This document shows positions 24,001 to 34,609 of a stretch of 64,000 bases of DNA, in pieces; within the stretch, counting starts at the first letter, position 1; each line of letters opens with the position of its first letter. Under the pieces are notes generated by a model that was given only the letters and a program-made list of their open reading frames with translations, did no database searches and had not been told where the DNA came from. The translations under genes and the position numbers were made by a program. This DNA comes from Bisporella sp. PMI_857 (taxonomy: Eukaryota; Ascomycota; Leotiomycetes; Helotiales; Helotiaceae). The stretch lies in the NCBI GenBank assembly GCA_021307315.1, contig JAJSPD010000006.1, positions 1 to 64,000 of the forward strand, given 5' to 3'.

Positions 24001-24962
24001 TTAACATTATTCTGACGCGTCGATGATCCCGACTACCGAATCGACAGGGATAGGAATAGGTTTATTGCGCTACAATACGACAATCAAGGACAGCCTAGTA
24101 CAATACATCGTAATATCGACAATATTGGTCAATCACAGCTAGTTTACAATGGAGAACTAGAAGGAATCACACAAGCTATCGAATACGCTAGTACAATAGC
24201 ACAAGCCTGGCCAGAACTACAATATCTATGCCGACAATCAAGCCGCACTTCACAGGCTAAAATCGGCTAACGACAATCCTGGCCAATCACAGCAAATACG
24301 CGCTAGCGAAGCCACGCTAAATGCATAGAAAAAGGAGCTAGTATTGCACTGAAATGGGTTCCAGGGCATACGGATATCTACGGAAACGACCAAGCCGACA
24401 AACTAGCTAAACTAGCTACAACTATCGAACCTAGTACTACAACGACTAGTTTTGCGTATTAGGCTGCGAAGCTAAAAAAGCTAATATTACGGAATGGAAA
24501 AAGTGCTAGCAAAGTACGACAGCAAGCCTAGTACAAATCCATTTACGTACAAAAAGCTATTTCCGTGGAAAATCAAGTCGAAAATACAACTACCGCGCGG
24601 AACGACTAGAGAGCTAGCTAGCTCGCTATTTCAACTAAAGCTCGGCCATGGCTATATTCGATCATATTTGCACAAGCTAGGTCATGTGACGTCTGACAAG
24701 TGCGTGTGCGGAACGAAGGAAACAGCTCAGCATTTGCTACTTAGCTGTAATGATCCTAAGCTAGTTTTAGCTAGATCAAAGCTCAAAAACGAGCTTGGAG
24801 GAAACCGGCTTACAATGGCCTTATTACTGCATACAACAATCGGCATGAAAAGACGCTAGCGTTCCTCAAAGAGACTAGCGTCTGTACTAGACGGAACCAC
24901 CTGAATAGGCTAGAGCGGAGCTAGCACTAGAAGAACTAGGGGAGCTAGAAGGAGAGGAGTAG
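21028..24962 (+). pseudogene. LINE ORF2 (endonuclease, RT, RNase H), copy F, frameshifted
   Basis: This is the most complete ORF2 of the window. The AP-endonuclease-like domain shows LLGDFNTHHPWWDP near 21465-21500 and the SDHYGILF motif near 21700. Next come the linker and RT, with LLLDIKGAFDYV near 22905 and the YMDD box near 23170. The RNase H domain and the cysteine-rich C-terminus (CVCGTKETAQHLLLSC) follow, ending at 24962. The frame is broken by many one-base indels, so nothing full-length could be made from this sequence as written. The ORF1 stop and ORF2 ATG are 5 nt apart, suggesting reinitiation. Confidence 0.82.
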
Positions 24963-25084
24963 ACGTTCGTTATGATTTTGTGTTTTTTTTTTTCATTTGT
25001 TTTGCTACAACTAGGGCTAGACCCTCAACACTCACTGGAATAGATTGACTACCACCATTACTTGTAAATAACCTAGATAGAAAC

Positions 25085-25104
25085 GCTAGCGCCTAGGCGC
25101 TAGC
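25085..25104. repeat. 20-bp palindrome in LINE F 3' UTR
   Basis: Identical to the palindromes at 12148 and 15720 and likewise placed shortly before the AAT tail. Confidence 0.85.
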
Positions 25105-25159
25105 CGTGCTACATAGTCCTCGACTGATACAGCACGTTAAAAGGAATAATAATAATAAA

Positions 25160-26221
25160 ATAACTAAGTTTTTGGCTTATAGATTTAGTAATAATATTGA
25201 CTACTAGATTTTTAACACTTTTATTAGCAAAAGCTTGATTAAAAGCATTCCGAAGTGCTAAAAGTAAAAATTTAGTAGCAACGTTTAACGACGTAATTAG
25301 CACAAGTTTAAAGTTTTTAGCTTTAGTTTTGCTTAGTTTAATTAATAACTTAGCTTTTTGCTTTGATTTAACTAGTGTTTATTTTTGCGAAACAGCTTTA
25401 TTGTTGTTATTGTTATTGTTGTTATTGAGCAGATTGCTAGTCGTAGCAATAAACGCGTATAACAGTGTCGATTTAAATGTTGTAACTGTAAATACTGTAG
25501 TTATAGCTGTAGCGAAAGCATTTTAGCTAGTGCTTTAGTTTTCGTTTTTAATTTGACGTGTAGCTGATTTTAAGTTAGCGATTTGCAACGTAATAATTGT
25601 AAAAGCCGTACGTAATTTGCTTTGTTTCGTGTATTTTCTGAAAATTTTTAGCAAATTTAATAGTTTCGATTGCTCGTCGCGTAATTGCGTAGTTAAGCTA
25701 GCTTAGATTAATAAATTACAAACTTGTAAAACTAGCTCGCGTGCCGATTGTATTGTTGTTAATATTGCAAAACGTGCTTGTTTCGCGTTGTTGTTATTGT
25801 CGGCTGCAAAAAACTAAATACTGTACGTTTGCTATTTTAGTTGTAATTCGAGCAGTAAAAATTAATGCTTAAAGCAACAATAACAAAAAAAAATTTTGTT
25901 GCGAAAAAATTGCTAGCAATAAAGTCGGAGCTGAGTTTTAGCTCGATAACTTAATAACACTGTTGCTAATAAGCTAATTCGGTAGCTTTAAGCTAAAGCT
26001 TTCGATAAGCACGTCGACGAAATCGACGTTGTTACTAAGTAGTAGGCTAAAACGGGCGTTTTTAAAAAGAAGTTAGACGCGCTCGATATATTAACTACAA
26101 CAACAGTTTTTTACGTGTACCACGCGTCGAGCTAGCAATTGCTGGAAAAAATAAGCTAGTGAGCTAGTTCTTCAAGTATTGTAAGTGTTGTTTGAACAAA
26201 AAAGGGGGTCAAAATTGTTGG
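25160..26221 (-). mobile_element. LINE copy G: RIP-degraded 5' UTR and ORF1, inverted
   Basis: Read on the minus strand this is the 5' UTR and first two thirds of ORF1, heavily shifted to A and T. Spaced codon blocks still align with copies B and I. It ends at the ORF1 position where copy F starts (CCAAAAACTTAGTT). With the first kilobase of copy H it forms a long head-to-head inverted repeat centred near 26220. Confidence 0.75.
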
Positions 26222-28071
26222 TTAAATTAGCTCACTAGCCTATTTTTTCCAGCAATTGCTAGCTCGAGCGTAGTACGTGTAAAAAAGCTGTTGTTATAGT
26301 CGATATGTCGAGTGCGTCTGACTTTTTTGGAAGCGCCCGCTTTCAGCTTATTATTTAGTAACAACGTCGATTTCGTCGACGTGCTTATCGAAAGTTTTAG
26401 CTTAAAGCTACCGAATTAGCTTATTAGCAACAGTGCTATTAAGCTTATTGAGCTAAAACTCAGCTTCGACTTTATTGTTAGCATTTTTTCGCGACAAAAA
26501 TTTTTTTGCTGCTGTTGTTTTAAACATTAATTCTTACTGTTCGAATTACAACCAAAATAGTAAACTTACAGTATTTAGTTTTTTGCAGCCGACAAACAAC
26601 AACAACGCGAAACAAGTACGTTTTACAACATTAACAATAACACAATCGGCACGCGAACTAGTTTTACAAGTTTTGTGATTTATTGATTTAAGCTAGCTTA
26701 GCTACGCAATTACACGACGAGCAATCGAAGCTACTAGATTTGCTAAAAATATTTAAAAGTACACGGAACAAAGCAAATTGCGTACGGCTTTTACAATTAT
26801 TATATCGCAATCGCTAACTTAAAATCAGCTACGTGTTAAATTAAAACGAAAGCTAAAGCATTAGCTAAAGTGTTTATCGCTACAGCTATAACTACAGTAT
26901 TTACAGTTACAGCACTTAAATCGATACCGTTATACGCGTTTATTGCTACGACTAGCAATATGCTTAATAACAACAACTACAACAACAACAACAAAGCTGT
27001 TTGCAAAAATAAACACTAGTTAAATTAAAACAAAAAGCTAAGTATTAATTGAACTCAGCAAACTAAAACTAAACTTTAAATTGTGCTAATTACGTTGTTA
27101 AACGTTGTTACTAATTTTCACTTTTAGTATTTCGAAATGCTTTTAATTAAGCTTTTACTAATAAAAGTGTTAAAATTTAATAGTTAATAATATTACTAAA
27201 TCTATAAACCAAAACTTAGTTGTTACAACAACTAGTCAATTTTCAGCAAGTTATTTAATCGAAAAGCAAGCTATTTAGCAACATTTTAGTACTGTTCAAA
27301 TCAATACAAAAAAACGAATCTTAGCACAAAGTCGTATTGCATAGTATATTTACTAGCGACTTCAATACTACAAAAAAAATGAAGCTAGTAAATTGAAGAA
27401 ATCAAAACGTTCAACAAACTACAACCAATTGGAACTCTTTATTGGCTGACGTCGGCCGACAAAAGAGCTAATTAGGCGCGGAATGGTCGTAGTATCATTT
27501 GCTACAGCTGAGAAGCTATCGAGCTATTCGTCACCGGTGTTTATTGCCGGCATCAGCGTACGCGTAGAGAAATTCTATGCTACAGCGCCGACTACAATGC
27601 GGCAAATGTCAAGCATTCGGCCATATCGACCAGATTGCAAAAAATCAGCCAAATGCAAGCTATGCGGCGAAGGTCACGTGACGCAAAAGCATGCATGCAA
27701 TACGTAACACACAAGGAGCTACATGCATGCTTTGGTTCCTAAATGGTCAACTGCAAAGGAAATCACACAGCTGATCACAAGCTTGTGAAGTGCTAATTGC
27801 AATTAAATCGACTAAGCTAAACTAGCTAGTATGATTAGTAGCAATACTAAAGTATACTAGGGATGAGTTGCGTGAAACCCGTGCTTGACTAAAAAGCTTG
27901 CTTTATATGGGGGCAAGCCCCAAACCCCCAGGCCTCGCTGCGCTCGAATATACGTGTTTTAAAAGGTTTATAAAGGGCAAGCCCCAAACTTCGCTGCGCT
28001 CAGATCGAAAGCAGGAAAGTCAAAAGCCTGTAAATGATTTAAAGCCCGTAAATGATTCAAAAGCTTGTAAA

Positions 28072-28496
28072 TGTTGGAATAGGCTAATAGTTCGAAGCTA
28101 ATATAGTTATAGCTATACAGAATTGTTAAATGGAGGTAGAGACTTCACTGTCGCTATTGCAAATTGATTGTACAAAACTTGAATTGAACTTGACTTTATT
28201 GCTTGACTTGTTCTATTTACAAAGGAGCGGACAGGCTTATTTATACCCTATTGTGTTCTACTAGCGTGAGTCATAGCTTACGCGTCCTTAGAATTGATTT
28301 CTAATAAAAAAGAATCGAAAAGATTTAAATCGAATTCGATTTGTAATAGCGTGGCGAATATGACTCATATGACTCATATGACTCATGTGGCGAGTATGAC
28401 TCATTTGACGAGTATGACTCATGTGGCGAGTATGACTCATATGACGAGTAAGGATACTATCACAATATTACGTAATGTTGGATTACGTAATCAACA
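28072..28496. mobile_element. Solo LTR, 425 bp, second copy with TGACTCA array
   Basis: It begins TGTTGGAATAGG and ends ATCAACA (5-bp inverted TGTTG/CAACA) and is flanked by GTAAA on both sides (28067-28071 and 28497-28501). It matches the LTR at 20548-20926 along its length but has an expanded repeat block: six TGACTCA at 28361, 28370, 28379, 28397, 28415 and 28433, plus one TGAGTCA at 28267. These match the binding site of Gcn4/CPC-1-type bZIP factors, so starvation-responsive transcription is possible. Confidence 0.88.
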
Positions 28497-29280
28497 GTAA
28501 ATAATTCAAAATTATAGCTTTTTGTAAACTCGGAGCTTATAGCGTATTGCTGTTACGTGTTGCATTACAATGCTTTTGATTAGTTAGCAATATATAAAAC
28601 TTTAAGCTAATTTTAAAAAGTAAAGATTTACGGATTTATATACGATTTACTAAGTTATGTAGTTTATACAATTTTTATTTTGTAAAATTTAAAGTAAAAC
28701 TTAATACAAAAACAACAATTACTATATTTATCAAAACAAAAGCGTAGCTTATTATCACGGTTTTTAATATCGCACTAAACGCTTATTAGTTTACTTACTA
28801 GCTCGCTTATAGTAGTCATGTAGTTATAGTTTTTATATTGAAAATACTACAGCAACAGCTACACTTTTTTTTTAGTTTAGTATTTTCGTATTAAAACACT
28901 TATATTACGCTTTATTAAGCTTATAAAATCGTAATCGTAACACTTATTATATAAAGCTACGCTTTTTGCTTCGTAAAAAGTAAAACACTAATACTATTAC
29001 TAATACAAATGTAAAAAATCAGAAATTATATGTAACACTTAAACTGAACAAAGATCTCGATCCGTAAATTTAAATAAAAAAACTCAGAAGTGTAAACAAC
29101 TATCAATTGTTATAACTAAAAAACAAGCTACAAACAGAAAAAAAAAAGAGTAGTGTTTTATAAGCGAGCTCTGTAAAGTTAATCGTCAGCTTTAAAATGC
29201 CGAGCTTCGTAGCAACAAAAGCTAAGCTTTACCGAGCTTTGCAGTGTTAGCGCTAAACTCGAAATAGAGCCAAAACCGTG
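28497..29280. other. AT-rich stretch inside the 2.7-kb insertion
   Basis: No gene or recognisable element remains. TpA richness and poly-A/T runs suggest RIP-degraded repeat DNA. Confidence 0.5.
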
Positions 29281-29890
29281 ATAGTATATAGACTTATAGT
29301 ATATAAATTTATAGCATGTTAGCTTGTAGTATATAGACTTATTGATGTAAGTCTGTAGTATGTCGACTTATAGTATATTAGCTTGTAGTATGTCGACTTA
29401 TAGCATGTCGACTTATAGCATGTTGGCTTGTAGTATGTCAGCTTGTAGCATGTTAACTTGTAGTATATCGGCCTGTAGCATGTCGACTTATAGTATGTTA
29501 GCTTGTAGCATGTAAACTTGTAGCACGTAAGTTTGTAGACGTAAACTTGTAGCATGTGACTTGTAGTATATCGACTTGTAGTACGTAAACTTGTAATATG
29601 TAAACTTGTAGCACGTAAATTTATAGTATATTAGCTTATAGCATATTAGCTTGTAGCATGTAAGCTTGTAGCATGTAAACTTATAGCATGTAAACTTGTA
29701 GCACGTAAGCTTGTAATACGTAAACTTGTAGCATGTAACATGTAGTATATAAATTTATAGTATATTAGCTTGTAGTATGTCGAACTTTAATATGTCGACT
29801 TGTAGTATATTAGCCTGTAAACTTGTAGTATATTGGCTGTCGTATATTAGCTTGTAACATGTCGACTTATAGCATGTTAGTCTGAAGCTT
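29281..29890. repeat. Degenerate minisatellite, about 15-bp unit
   Basis: Roughly 40 imperfect copies of a 15-bp unit of the type TTGTAGCATGTAAAC, with common variants ending in GTCGACT or GTTAGCT. Point variation between units is high, so the array is not freshly expanded. Confidence 0.85.
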
Positions 29891-29892
29891 GT

Positions 29893-29975
29893 AAACAAAT
29901 TCAAAAGCCTGTAAATGATTCAAAAGCCTGTAATAATTCAAAAGCCTGTAAATGATTCAAAAGCCTGTAAATTGA
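29893..29975. repeat. Tandem repeat, 19-bp unit
   Basis: About four copies of AAAGCCTGTAAATGATTCA. A related short run is present at 28013-28071, just before the solo LTR, so the LTR inserted into or beside the same repeat type. Confidence 0.8.
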
Positions 29976-30142
29976 GAGCTAAGCTCCTAAACTCTTTTAT
30001 TTGCTGCGCTTAGCTTTCGCAGCCAACGTACTATACAGCTTGTAAACGGCCCGTGAAAAGCCTGACAAAGCCCGTAAAAATGTCAATTTTGGGGGCTAGC
30101 CCGCCCCCTTATTTCGCTGCGCTTAGCTTTCGGTCCCGTTTC

Positions 30143-30358
30143 TGTAGCTGCAAGCCTGTAGCTGCTGTAGCTGCGAGCCTGTAGCTGCTGTAGCTGCGAG
30201 CCTGTAGCTGCTGTAGCTGCGAGCCTGTAGCTGCTGTAGCTGCGAGCCTGTAGCTGCTGTAGTTGCGAGCCTGTAGCTGCTGTAGCTGCGGAGCCTGTAG
30301 CTGCTGTAGCTGCGAGCCTGTAGCTGCTGTAGCTGCGAGCCTGTAGCTGCTGTAGCTA
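30143..30358. repeat. Tandem repeat, 23-bp unit, about nine copies
   Basis: Nearly identical copies of a 23-bp unit made of two TGTAGCTGC halves plus GAGCC. One copy carries an extra G. The high identity points to recent expansion, in contrast to the 15-bp array next to it. Confidence 0.9.
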
Positions 30359-33300
30359 TTGGGGGCTAAGCCCCAAGCCCCCTTATTTCGCTGCGCTCAG
30401 CTTTCGGTCCGACCTTTCTCCGTACACGTGAGTGTCTTTTTTGTAGCCAATCATTTTGCCAAGAACGCACGTGATACTTTTTCCACGCCCAACCTAAAAA
30501 TCCCAAAATTTACAGCAAAGAAAAGCAAGCTTTTCAACAAGTGAATCTCAACAAAAGCGCTGCAGCTACCGAATCAGCACTCCAGCTAGCTATTAAGCTA
30601 AAAATCGACATAATTGTCGTTCAGAACCATGGCTAGTAAAAGCCGACAATGAGCTAGATTACTCGACAACACGCTTTATAGCTTATTCAGCATTTTTACA
30701 GATATTGCCAGCCGACTTTCATTCCGACCTCGTACGCTAGTCTACGTAGCAAAAAGCTATCGGCTAATAGTCATTATAGCAAGCACGTTACTACGTGACT
30801 CCGACATGCTCGTTGCGATATTGTAGAAGGAACGTCAAAATTACAACTTTTTAATATTTACAATGAATCGGACTAAGCTAGATTAGGGCCCAAAACGCTA
30901 GAAAGGTGCTTGTATCTAGAACGCTACAGCCAAGTACGATTTTGCTAGGCGATTTCAATACATCATCCTTGGTGGGATCCATAGCAAAGCTAGTCCGAAC
31001 GCCGACGAGCTAGTCAATTGGATCGAAAATCAAGAACTAGCGTTGTTGAATACGCCTGGCGAAGGCACTTTTTTTCGGCCACAGCTAGCTAGAGAATCGG
31101 TACTAGATTTGACTCTAGTTTCGAGCAATTTAGCTGAACTAGTCGACGACTGGCAAATTTTGCCTGATTTAGGCTCGGACCATTACGGAATCCTTTTCAC
31201 AATACGCGGAACTAGTACTAGCTCGGATTTCAACAACAATACGCAAACTAGATTCAATACGCAACTAGCTGACTGGCCTCGATTTTCCGAAGCTTTTGCT
31301 CAAGAAATCAAAAACTGCTCGATTTTGAACAGTTCGGCCTTAGTTCAGCTTAGTACAATTGATCAAAGTAGCTCAGCCAGCTTGGAACTGCTTCAGGACT
31401 GATTTGGAAATCGGACAAATGCTACAGCACGCTAGCGCTAGCACTAGCACTAGCTATTCGGATATGCTAGTTACCGATTTTTTAGATCAAGCCGCGGAAT
31501 CGCTTACTACAGCTATTACTACAGCAGCAAAAATAGCAATTCCAACACAGAAACTAGCGCTAAAGCCAAGCCTTGGTGGAATGACGAACTACGAGAATTA
31601 CGGCAAACAATGCTACAGTGCAAACGACAATAGCACGTGATTCTAGTCGGAAAACAAGAATATCTAGTAGCTCGGAATAGCTATTTTTTGGCCATCAAAC
31701 GTGCAAAACGCAAGCATTGGAATCAATTTCTGGAAAAAGAGGATCCGCGATCTATTTACAAAGCTATGGCCTATACAAAGGATCGACAAACGGAAAGATT
31801 GCCGACTATATCAGGCCAAACGACGTTCCAAGGCAAAGCTAGTACGCTACGTAGCAAGCTGTTCCCTCCGCCACCAATAGCAGCTAATTTAGCTTGGTAC
31901 AATTATCGACCTAGCACTACGTGGGCATGGCCGAAACTAGCTTGAAAATGCATGCTCGGCAAAAATCAAAGGCAAAACGCCAGGGCCGGATTTGATCAAT
32001 CAAGATATTATTCGCCAGCTTATCGTACAGATCCGGGCTATTTTACAGACTATTTGCTAGTTTATTGCATATCGGCTATCACCAAAGTGCTGGAAGCAAG
32101 CTACAGGTGTAATACTCAAAAAGCATCAAAAGCCTGACTATACAAATCCGACAGCATACAGAGTTATATCGCTATTAAATTGTTTGGGCAAAATCAGCGA
32201 ACGCATTCTAGCAGCGACTTAGCTACTTAGCGGAAACGACTAGTTTATTGCACAATACGCAAATCGGAGGTCGACTGAAAAAGTCAGCTATCGACGCGGC
32301 AATGCTATTGACAAATGAAATACAGCAAAATCGACTAGCAAAGCTTATTACAACAACGTTGCTACTAGACATCAAAAGAGCATTCGATTACGTGGCCAGA
32401 AATCGACTATTAGCTATTTACGAAAACTCGGTATGCCGACTAGCTTGATTTCTGGGTGTCCTTTTTTCTAGCTAATCGACAATTACGCCTATTGTTCGAC
32501 AACCAATTAGAGCAATTCAGTACAATTGATACCGGCATTCCGCAAGGCAGTCCTATTTCGCCAATACTATTTTTGATCTACATACGAGACCTAGCGCAAA
32601 ACTAGCTCCGTCGATTAAAATAGTGTCGTAATGGACGACATGTCATTGACTACGTCATCGACCAGCTTGCGGAAAAACGTCCGCATACTAGAACGCGAAG
32701 TAGCTAAACTAGCTAAACTAGCGAGCTTGAATGCAATTCAATTTGATTTGGCAAAACCGAATTGATCCATTTTACAACAGCTAAACTAGCTAGTACAATT
32801 AGCTTACGACTACCTGACAACGAGGTCGTACAGCCAAAAAAGCTAGTACGCTGGCTAGGCGTTTGGTTCGATTCAGGACTTACATTCAAGCAACACGTCG
32901 CAATACGTACTAGTCAGCTAGATCTAGTTTTTATCGACTAGCTAGACTAGCTAATACGGAACAAGGTCTGAGTCCTTTTGCTATTCGACAACTATACCTC
33001 GCTTGCGTGACTAGCGTGGCGACTACGGAGCGGTAATATGGTGGAAAGGTCAAGCACAATTCAGCCGACAACTACAATCGTTACAGAACCTAGCACTACG
33101 CAAAATACTAGGGGTTTTCCGAACTAGCCCTATTTGCCCTATGGAAGTCGAATCGGCATTGTATCCCGCTAGCGTACGACTCAATGCAAGCGTACGTCAA
33201 TATGCTATACGAGCTTTGAAGCTACCTCAAATCACCCTATCAGACAAGCTACACAAACAGCTACAGCCGGCACACAGCTAGAACGCATCGCTAGTTCAGC

Positions 33301-34609
33301 TAGTTCAGATAGCTTAGCTAGTTCAGCTAACTTAGAGCACATACAGCACTACAATTACGCTCCATGGAATCGCACTACTACGCCGTACAATGTCGAAATC
33401 AGCTCGTTGTCAAAAGAGAACGCCACCACAATGCACAAACTAGCTTGAATCACCTAAGCTACCTTAGTACAATTAACATGTATTCTGATGCGTCGATGAT
33501 CCCGACTACCGAATCGACAGGGATAGGAATGGGCTTATTGCGCTACAATACGACAATCAAGGACAGCCTAGTACAATACATCGTAATATCGACAATATTG
33601 GTCAATCACAGCTAGTTTACAATGGAGAGCTAGAAGGAATCACACAGGCTATCGAATACGCTAGTACAATAGCACAGCTGGCCAGAACTACAATATTTAT
33701 GCCGACAATCAAGCCGCACTTCACAGGCTAAAATCAGCTAACGACAATCCTGGCCAATCACAGCAAATACGCGCTAGCGAAGCCACGCTAAAATGCGATA
33801 GAAAAAGGAGCTAGTATTGCACTGAAATGGGTTCTAGGGCATACGGATATCTACGGAAACGACCAAGCCGACAAAACTAGCTAACTGGCTACAACTATCG
33901 AACCTAGTACTACAACACACTAGCTTTGCTGTATTAGGCGGAATGGAAAAATGTGCTAGCAAAGTACGACAGCAAGCCTAGTACAAATCCATTTACGTAC
34001 AAAAAGCTATTTCCGTGGAAAATCAAGTCGAAAATACAACTACCGCGCGGAACGACTAGAGAGCTAGCTAGCTCGCTATTTCAACTAAAGCTCGGCCATG
34101 GCTATATTCGATCATATTTGCACAAGCTAGGTCATGTGACGTTTGACAAGTGCGTGTGCGGAACGAAGGAAACAGCTCAGCATTTGCTACTTAGCTGTAA
34201 TAATCCTAAGCTAGTTTTTAGCTAGATCACAACTCAAAAACGACCTTGGAGGAAACCGGTTTACAATAGCCTTATTACTGCATACAACAATCGGCATTGA
34301 AAACGCTAGCGTTCCTCAAAGAGACTAGCGTCTGTACTAGACGGAACCACCTGAATAGGCTAGAGCGGGAGCTAGCACTAGAAGAACTAAGGGAGCTAGA
34401 AAAAGAGGAGTAGACGTTCGTTATGATTTTTGTGTTTTTTTCATTTGTTTTGCTACAACTAGGGCTAGACCCTCAACACTCACTGGAATAGATTGACTAC
34501 CACCATTACTTGTAAATAACCTAGATAGAAATGCTAGCTCCTCGGCTAGCCGTGCTACATAGTCCTCGACTGATACAGCACGTTAAAAGGAATATATAAT
34601 AATAATAAT

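Larger units (their letters stand above)
20010..25159 (+). mobile_element. LINE copy F: ORF1 C-terminus, ORF2, 3' UTR and tail
   Basis: The copy begins in the middle of ORF1 (CCAAAACTTAGTTG). It has RIP-like changes until about 20290 and is clean after that. A solo LTR interrupts the last zinc-knuckle region (20548-20926). ORF2 runs 21028-24962, followed by the palindrome (25085-25104) and an (AAT)n tail ending near 25159. A strongly mutated minus-strand copy (G) follows directly. Confidence 0.85.
27855..30536. mobile_element. Unclassified 2.7-kb insertion of hairpin modules and minisatellites
   Basis: The insert lies inside ORF2 of LINE H. It carries four or five copies of a module: a G/C hairpin such as GGGGGCTAAGCCCC followed by a TCGCTGCGCTCAG-like stretch, at about 27904, 27977, 29980 (weak), 30090 and 30359. 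Between them lie AT-rich RIP-like sequence (28500-29280), three different tandem arrays and a solo LTR. I find no coding region, no clear terminal inverted repeat and no clear target duplication; near-end motifs AAAAGCTTGCTTT (27891) and its inverse (30521) may be chance. It could be a non-autonomous element, a Helitron-like piece or composite debris. Confidence 0.55.
27831..34413 (+). pseudogene. LINE ORF2, copy H, interrupted and frameshifted
   Basis: Endonuclease blocks (SDHYGILFTIRG near 31180), linker, RT (AIDAAMLLTNEIQQ near 32290; YMDD region near 32630 disrupted by a one-base loss) and RNase H can all be followed to a TAG at 34411-34413. The first RNase H catalytic residue is Asp here (YSDASM near 33480), unlike copies C and D. 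The large insertion after the start and dozens of indels make it non-functional. Confidence 0.8.
26222..34609 (+). mobile_element. LINE copy H: near full length, split by a 2.7-kb insertion
   Basis: The 5' UTR and ORF1 (26222 to about 27450) are strongly RIP-like. The ORF1 C-terminus with its knuckles (27480-27830) and all of ORF2 are nearly clean. The insertion at 27855-30536 lies a few codons into ORF2, and LINE sequence resumes at 30537. The 3' UTR palindrome is degraded (near 34533) and the tail at 34591-34609 is an imperfect (AAT)n. Confidence 0.82.

Noticed and set aside
28294..28500. Open frame with repeated MTH residues
   Set aside because: It is the translation of the TGACTCA repeat block in the solo LTR, not a protein.
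29319..29555. Open frame with repeated CYKLTCYK-type residues
   Set aside because: It is the translation of the 15-bp minisatellite.
27855..30536. CRISPR-like or satellite array reading of the tandem repeats
   Set aside because: Repeats are contiguous without unique spacers and the genome is eukaryotic.
25160..34609. 5' inversion of a single LINE by twin priming (G plus H)
   Set aside because: G duplicates sequence still present in H, whereas twin priming moves the 5' segment without duplicating it.
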